A stretch of DNA of 58,737 nucleotides from an uncultured Bacteroidales bacterium (GTDB taxonomy: Bacteria; Bacteroidota; Bacteroidia; Bacteroidales; UBA932), in assembly GCA_947630665.1 (NCBI GenBank), contig CANRID010000011.1:1-58737 (forward strand). Reading direction: 5' to 3'. A model generated the notes under the pieces. That model had not been told where the DNA came from and did no database searches. It worked only from the letters and a program-made list of their open reading frames with translations. Both the position numbers and the translations under genes were made by a program. Shown here piece by piece: positions 54,201 through 58,737 of the stretch (positions within the stretch are counted from its first letter, which is position 1; each line of letters starts with the position of its first letter).

Positions 54201-54417
54201 GCGGCACAACTTCGGGACGCACATCACGCTCTCGCTGGGCGTACCGATCGAAACCGTCAGCCGCATGCTGGGACACAGATGACTAATGACGACCCAAATA
54301 TACGCTCACGTAACGGACAGAAAGGTGGACGAGGATACGAAGCAACTACGGAAATTGTCCACGAGCCGAAAAGTCGAACTCTATGAAGAACCGAAAATCG
54401 AGCAGGCGAACGATTGA
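54193..54417 (+). pseudogene. Tyrosine recombinase gene, 3' part (continuation of 29430-30462)
   Basis: The frame reads HTARHNFGTHITLSLGVPIE, then RMLGHR, an in-frame TGA at 54280-54282 where Ser is expected, then TTQIYAHVTDRKVDEDTK with the nucleophile Tyr. It begins at the motif where the 5' part stops and supplies the missing His and Tyr catalytic residues. The gene therefore carries a frameshift, a nonsense codon and a 23.7-kb insertion. Confidence 0.85.
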
Positions 54418-54446
54418 TTTGATGACTTTAATAAACGAATGAAATT

Positions 54447-54730
54447 ATGACGACACAACCCATAACGATTGAGAACGGACGGGTAACGATTCGCCCGATC
54501 GCCAACGGAGTATGGCTCACGCAAAGCCAAATCGCCGACTTGTTCGGAGTATTCACCGCTGCCGAGACGGAAACATCGTCGAGAAATACAACCTCGAAAT
54601 GGTTGCAGCATTGGCATTCCGCCTGAAATCCTAAAATGCCGAAGTGTTCAGACGATGGATCATAGAACGAGCAACTACACCCGCTATCGTCTGGAAGATG
54701 CCGACAAACAACAACGCCAGACTAAACTGA
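54447..54730 (+). pseudogene. RhuM-like/antirepressor-type gene, broken
   Basis: The frame from ATG 54447 reads ENGRVTIRPIANGVWLTQSQ then IADLFGVFTAAE. After about 54565 the homologous sequence continues in another frame (NLEMVAALAFRLKS, stop, NAEVFRRWIIERA). The middle of the protein is deleted and at least one stop is present. Small genes of this type commonly follow integrases in Bacteroidales islands. Confidence 0.65.
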
Positions 54731-54781
54731 ATTTCAGACAAAAAACGATTTACTAGGTTTTATAAATTTTCAATTATTTCA

Positions 54782-54813
54782 TTTGCATAATTTATATTGA
54801 ATAATTATCTTTG
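54782..54813 (+). promoter_or_regulatory. Promoter of the AAA ATPase gene
   Basis: TTTG (54782-54785), a 20-nt spacer and TATCTTTG (54806-54813) match the consensus. The predicted transcription start near 54818 excludes the upstream ATG at 54797 and supports the ATG at 54830. Confidence 0.72.
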
Positions 54814-54829
54814 CAAAAACGACGATTAT

Positions 54830-55984
54830 ATGGCAAAAGCAACGAATCCGTTCATCGTAACGGGGAAGATAGAACCGGAATATTTCTGCGATCGTGTGAC
54901 GGAATCGGCACGGCTCGTCAAATCGGTTACCAATGGCAATAATCTGGTAATCATATCGCCCCGACGAATGGGCAAAACGGGGCTGATTCAATTCTGCTAC
55001 GATAAGCCTGAAATAGCCGACGAGTACTATACGTTTTTCATTGACATCCTGCACACGTCGAGCCTGCGGGAATTTACCTATTTGCTGGGACGCGAGATAT
55101 ATGAAACCCTTCTGCCCCGCAGCCGGAAGATGGCCTCACTATTCATTCAGATCATCAAGTCCATCAGTGGCAAATTCGGCTTCGACCCCATCACGGGTAT
55201 GCCGACTTTCAACGTGGAGCTGGGCGACATCGACAGACCGGAATATACGCTGGATGAAATTTTCCAGTACCTTGCCCATGCTGACAAGCCGTGTATCGTA
55301 GCTATCGACGAGTTTCAGCAGATTGCCAAATATCCGGAAAAGAATATCGAGGCGCAGCTGCGGACCCATATTCAGAAGTTGCGCAACTGCAACTTCATCT
55401 TTGCCGGCAGCGAGCGCCACATGATGCAGGAGATGTTCACGTCAGCAGTACGTCCGTTCTACCATGGCGCAGATATGCTGGAACTGAAAGCAATCGTTCC
55501 GGAAATCTACATTCCGTTCATCGTCGGACATTTTGAGAAACGAAACCGACGCATTGCCCCCGGTGATGTAGAACGGATTTACAACCTGTTCAAGGGACAT
55601 ACTTACTACGTTCAGAAGACGTTCAACGAGGCGTTCGCCGATACTCCCGAAGGCGAGGAGTGTACGCTCGAAACCCTCCGAGCAGCGATCGACAACATGA
55701 TCGCCTCGAACGATACGATTTTCCGCGAGATCTTGTCGAATATTCCCGAAAAGCAGAAGGAGTTGCTCTACGCCATCGCCAAAGAGGGCGAAGCGGTACG
55801 GATTACCTCGGCAACGTTCATCAAGCGGCATAGTTTGGCATCGGCGAGCTCCGTTCAGTCGGCAATGAAGAAACTATTAGAAAAGGACATCATTACCGAG
55901 ATCAACAAGGTTTTCTCGGTTACGGACAGACTTTTTGCTATGTGGATGAATAGGCTGTACGGAAATAAAAATGATTTAAATTAA
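54830..55984 (+). CDS. AAA-family (archaeal-type) ATPase with winged-helix C-terminus
   Basis: This 384-residue protein begins MAKATNPFIVTGKIEPEYFC, typical of the archaeal-ATPase-like family widespread in Bacteroidales. The P-loop is in ISPRRMGKTGLIQF (residues about 38-51), Walker B in CIVAIDEFQQI (residues about 158-168) and sensor 1 in NFIFAGSERHMM. The C-terminal part (residues about 290-384) looks like a winged helix (KRHSLASASSVQSAMKKLLE). Family members are STAND/MNS-type NTPases of unknown function, sometimes near defence genes. It is followed within 3 bp by a frameshifted small gene and then a NACHT gene. Confidence 0.82.
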   Translation: MAKATNPFIVTGKIEPEYFCDRVTESARLVKSVTNGNNLVIISPRRMGKTGLIQFCYDKPEIADEYYTFFIDILHTSSLREFTYLLGREIYETLLPRSRKMASLFIQIIKSISGKFGFDPITGMPTFNVELGDIDRPEYTLDEIFQYLAHADKPCIVAIDEFQQIAKYPEKNIEAQLRTHIQKLRNCNFIFAGSERHMMQEMFTSAVRPFYHGADMLELKAIVPEIYIPFIVGHFEKRNRRIAPGDVERIYNLFKGHTYYVQKTFNEAFADTPEGEECTLETLRAAIDNMIASNDTIFREILSNIPEKQKELLYAIAKEGEAVRITSATFIKRHSLASASSVQSAMKKLLEKDIITEINKVFSVTDRLFAMWMNRLYGNKNDLN

Positions 55985-55987
55985 TAT

Positions 55988-56420
55988 ATGTTTGAATCTT
56001 TTATTATAAGCCTTGTTTGCCAATATAGCGACATCAGCAGGGGCTGAACTCATCAGTCGGAATACAGGGAATTCTATATATAGAAAAATTGAAGCAGCGT
56101 ATTCTAAAGCATTAAAGAAGTGGAGTAATAATTCAGGTATAATAAATAGAGAACAAATTTGGACACAAAAAAGATTGGATGAGCTTGTTCTGCTAATGAC
56201 CGATCCGATGAAAGAGTTCGATGTGGACAAAAATACATTGGATCTGTTGAGACTATTCAGATCTGAATTATTAACCGACGCAGAGACGTGGCATTATTTG
56301 GAGAATGAATTCCTGAAAATATCATTACAGGATGTTAAACATGCCGTTTTGTCTATTCAGCAGGATATCGTTGCGCTTAGAATAGATCCTATTGAATTGA
56401 AAAATAAATTAATAGAGTAA
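55988..56420 (+). pseudogene. Small gene before the NACHT NTPase, frameshifted near 56016
   Basis: ATG 55988 opens MFESFIISLV and stops after 19 codons. Removing one T from the TTT at 56016-56018 joins it to a frame reading ANIATSAGAELISRNTGN and on to the stop at 56420. That gives about 143 residues with a hydrophobic N-terminus and a helical C-terminus (LQDVKHAVLSIQQDIVALRI). No ATG starts the downstream frame (the first candidate is TTG 56013). It may be a partner or adaptor of the NACHT protein. It could be inactivated, phase-variable or a sequencing error. Confidence 0.6.
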
Positions 56421-56477
56421 GCCAATTTTCAGATCAAAAAAAATATAGCATCCGGGAAATACATCCCTGATACTTTT

Positions 56478-58433
56478 ATGGAAATTAGTGAACTAAAAGA
56501 CCATATCCGTTATTTCTCGGATCCAGTCTTATTCTACGACCGGATTTATAAAAAGGTGGCTAGTTTTAATTTTGAATACTTAAATCGTCAAATAAGTAAT
56601 GAGAAAAAAGAATTATTTGAATTTGATGTCAGTTCTTTTTCTATTGCAGAAGATATCGAACTTGAATCGTTTTACAAGCAGACGAATGACCTCTTCGTAT
56701 ATTTAAAAAGCAAACATGATGAACTATCTCATAATAGAAATAAAGGATGGGCACATTCTCACAAGATCGATAGACAAGCAACCGATATAGAGTACATCAG
56801 CAAACGATTATGTATTATAACAGCCAATGCAGGTCAAGGAAAAACGAACTTCTTATGCGATTTTGCAAACAATGTGCTCGTCAGGCGCAACATCCCCACT
56901 CTATATATAAATGGATATGAAATTGATGCTTCCTCTATTGAACAGTCGTTGGCTCATACAGTATATCCAGTAAATACTTATTCGTTTGCAGAAATAATAA
57001 ATGGCATAAAGAGTTATTGTATAAACTCAAAGAAACCTTTTATTCTTATTATTGATGGATTAAATGAAAATAATTCACCGCAGTTGCTGTCCACCAATCT
57101 GTGTAATCTTATTCGGGAATTAATCAACCATAAGTTTATTAAGATTATATTAACTTGTAGAACGGAATATTACGCAGAGCGATTTGCCGATATAGATAAG
57201 CTTTTCCCCGAACAAACGATCAGGATCGATCATATCCATGCCCATTTAAATGAAGCACAAAAAGAACGTTTACTTAATAATTATTTAAGCTATTTTAAGA
57301 TTCAAGCAGATTTGTCGAAAGAAATTCAAACGGAATTAACAAATAATCTGTTACTATTAAGAATCTTTTCAGAGACATACAGTGGCCAAGCCTTATCTTT
57401 CGTTGAGGACTTACACAAAGACGAACTCTTTGAAACATATTATCAGAAACTATGTAATGATATTTCTCACAAATTATCAGCAGATGGCTATTCGTCCGTA
57501 AATGCCTGCTTTATACAAAGGTTTATAGGCCAAATCATTACCTATATGGTAGATCACAAGCAATTTTCCAATATTCCCATTTTAGGTGGACTGGAGCAAA
57601 CACAAATAGATTTGTATTGCAGATTCCTTGATGAGAATATATTACTTCGACGAGATTTGGTTATGTCTTCAGGGGTCTTTGGAAAAATAGAAGTTGTCAA
57701 CTTTACATATGATGAATTTAGAGATTACTTGATAAGTTGCTATTTAATCGATACTATTTATCCAAAATCACCTGGCTGCTTCGAATCTTTTGTTGCGAAA
57801 TATACCCAAAGCAGTCAACAGTTGGCAGAAGGGCTGCGGTCTTTCTTGTTTTTATTATCAAAGAAACATTCAGATAAAAAAATACATACTTGGTTAAAAA
57901 ATCTGGATTGGTACAAAACCGCATTTATTAACCATATTTGGGATATTGATGACAAGTATATCAATGATGATGATATAGCGTTGATAGAAGAATTATTACC
58001 AAAGCATAATAAATGTCTTATTCCGAGATTGTTATTTATTGGTCGTTGGGCCACGACCCGTTTCCCGAAATTGAATATTCAGATCATATTAAAATATTCA
58101 GCATCTTTATCAGACTCCGATTTACACGAAAAAGTATATTCGATTTGGCGATCTGAGACTGATTATTGGTACAAAGCAGATGACAAAACATGGATAGATT
58201 TTCTATCATTGTATAAAAAGCTGTTATCGGACCATACATTTTTTCAAAATCCCGAGTCTCACAATATTTTCGAATTTTTATTATATCTGACGCCGTTCTC
58301 CTATGATGCGTTAGAGATTTATGAAGCATACCAGAAAACATACGGCAACAAGGAGCGGTTGCTTAAAGTAAAGGATGTTTGCCATAGCGGTAGATTGAAA
58401 CAGACAATTGGTAACCTACTGAATAAATTATGA
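56478..58433 (+). CDS. NACHT-domain STAND NTPase
   Basis: This 651-residue protein has an N-terminal helical region (residues 1-110), then a NACHT module: Walker A ITANAGQGKTNFLCDF (residues about 115-130), Walker B PFILIIDGLNEN (residues about 190-201) and ILTCRTEYYAERF (sensor 1). A helical winged-helix-like region and an alpha-helical C-terminus follow (residues about 400-651). Bacterial NACHT proteins are antiphage sensors or effectors. No known effector domain is recognised, so the N-terminus or the neighbouring small proteins may serve. It is AT-rich. Its stop overlaps the next start (ATGA). Confidence 0.85.
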   Translation: MEISELKDHIRYFSDPVLFYDRIYKKVASFNFEYLNRQISNEKKELFEFDVSSFSIAEDIELESFYKQTNDLFVYLKSKHDELSHNRNKGWAHSHKIDRQATDIEYISKRLCIITANAGQGKTNFLCDFANNVLVRRNIPTLYINGYEIDASSIEQSLAHTVYPVNTYSFAEIINGIKSYCINSKKPFILIIDGLNENNSPQLLSTNLCNLIRELINHKFIKIILTCRTEYYAERFADIDKLFPEQTIRIDHIHAHLNEAQKERLLNNYLSYFKIQADLSKEIQTELTNNLLLLRIFSETYSGQALSFVEDLHKDELFETYYQKLCNDISHKLSADGYSSVNACFIQRFIGQIITYMVDHKQFSNIPILGGLEQTQIDLYCRFLDENILLRRDLVMSSGVFGKIEVVNFTYDEFRDYLISCYLIDTIYPKSPGCFESFVAKYTQSSQQLAEGLRSFLFLLSKKHSDKKIHTWLKNLDWYKTAFINHIWDIDDKYINDDDIALIEELLPKHNKCLIPRLLFIGRWATTRFPKLNIQIILKYSASLSDSDLHEKVYSIWRSETDYWYKADDKTWIDFLSLYKKLLSDHTFFQNPESHNIFEFLLYLTPFSYDALEIYEAYQKTYGNKERLLKVKDVCHSGRLKQTIGNLLNKL

Positions 58434-58678
58434 AATACTCCTACGATTCATATAAATCTTTGATTGTTGTAAATAGAAACATATCAAAAGATTATTTCCT
58501 CTTTCGTGCTGGGGCTCTCCACGGATATGCGAAAGATATGTTTAGCCGTATCTACGACAGTATCTTTTCGGAAGCTGAATGTGTCGACGATATTTTGAAT
58601 AAGTATTATTACGAAGAATATGAAAAAATGGGTACTGTTTCAAAAAGTGTGTCCGGAGAAAGTCTTCAGACCTCTTAG
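58430..58678 (+). CDS. Small protein translationally coupled to the NACHT gene
   Basis: This 82-residue protein begins MKYSYDSYKSLIVVNRNISK, has an aromatic-rich middle (YFLFRAGALHGYAKDMFSRI) and an acidic Tyr-rich segment (LNKYYYEEYEKMG). I do not recognise it. The 4-bp ATGA overlap with the NACHT gene implies coordinated synthesis, as for a regulator or effector partner. The Ser-rich last residues could result from a late frameshift, so the original protein may have been longer. Confidence 0.6.
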   Translation: MKYSYDSYKSLIVVNRNISKDYFLFRAGALHGYAKDMFSRIYDSIFSEAECVDDILNKYYYEEYEKMGTVSKSVSGESLQTS

Positions 58679-58709
58679 TTTTGCAAATATATCAATTTAT
58701 CTGTTAACT

Positions 58710-58733
58710 CATCGGCAGGCATGCCTGCCGATG
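58710..58733. repeat. 24-bp perfect palindrome near the right edge
   Basis: CATCGGCAGG-CATG-CCTGCCGATG is a perfect 24-bp palindrome, 32 bp after the stop of the 82-residue protein gene. It is G+C-rich in AT-rich surroundings. It may be a terminator stem (T-run not visible before the window ends) or an intergenic repeat unit. Confidence 0.75.
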
Positions 58734-58737
58734 GGCA

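Noticed and set aside
55988-56420. Programmed +1 frameshift
   Set aside because: No slippery heptamer or downstream structure is evident. A mutation or sequencing error is simpler.

Overview
The window is chromosomal DNA of a Bacteroidota (Bacteroidales) gut-type bacterium, possibly Alistipes-like, although the genus is not proven. The grounds are a Na+-NQR operon in the order nqrA-F, a DUF4493/DUF6359-type lipoprotein, a short CstA, Bacteroides-type MobA/MobC and DUF3408 genes, and repeated promoters of the form TTTG-N18..20-TAnnTTTG.

Layout. (1) 1-6617: a type III restriction-modification operon, with mod (5' end outside the window), an AlbA/Schlafen-like ATPase-fold gene and res. mod carries a 38-bp perfect palindrome. 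The middle gene carries a 21-bp tandem repeat. (2) 7084-11023: a tripartite efflux operon (TolC-like, EmrA-like, EmrB-like). (3) 11216-28955: conserved chromosomal genes, namely an exported C1 (PepC-type) peptidase, the nqr operon, a UvrD/PcrA helicase, a lipoprotein, CstA, a 1-Cys peroxiredoxin, an XRE-cupin regulator with an acyl-CoA synthetase, a VWA protein and an unknown protein. (4) From about 29050 an accessory island begins, cutting off the upstream partner of the last chromosomal gene. It opens with a decayed tyrosine-recombinase gene. Codons up to its HxxR motif lie at 29430-30462 and the rest at 54193-54417. The 23.7 kb between them is a second element inserted into that integrase gene.

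The inner element (30463-54200) is an integrative mobilizable element. Its right end holds two tandem tyrosine recombinases, and its middle holds a mobilization block (MobA, MobC, DUF3408 protein, coiled-coil membrane protein, oriT-like inverted repeats). Cargo lies on both sides. On the left are a PIN_8-type nuclease, a small membrane protein, an independently transcribed tRNA-like gene, and a 2125-residue DUF4011-helicase-Vsr-DUF3320 protein of the Hhe antiphage type, preceded by a 116-nt structured leader RNA. In the middle are two copies of a two-gene HTH module, a sigma-like protein and large inverted repeats. On the right is a three-gene operon with an operator-like promoter: a SatD-family protein with class III cyclase-like motifs plus an HTH, a DUF3307 membrane protein, and a TOTE-type primase/SF2 helicase/PLD-like protein. 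This operon is the best candidate in the window for an undescribed conflict system.

Right of the inner element (54193-58737) the older island continues: the integrase 3' end, a broken RhuM-like gene, an AAA ATPase, a frameshifted small gene, a NACHT NTPase and a small protein translationally coupled to it. This looks like STAND-type immunity cargo. Gene calls rest on motif reading; no database search was possible.
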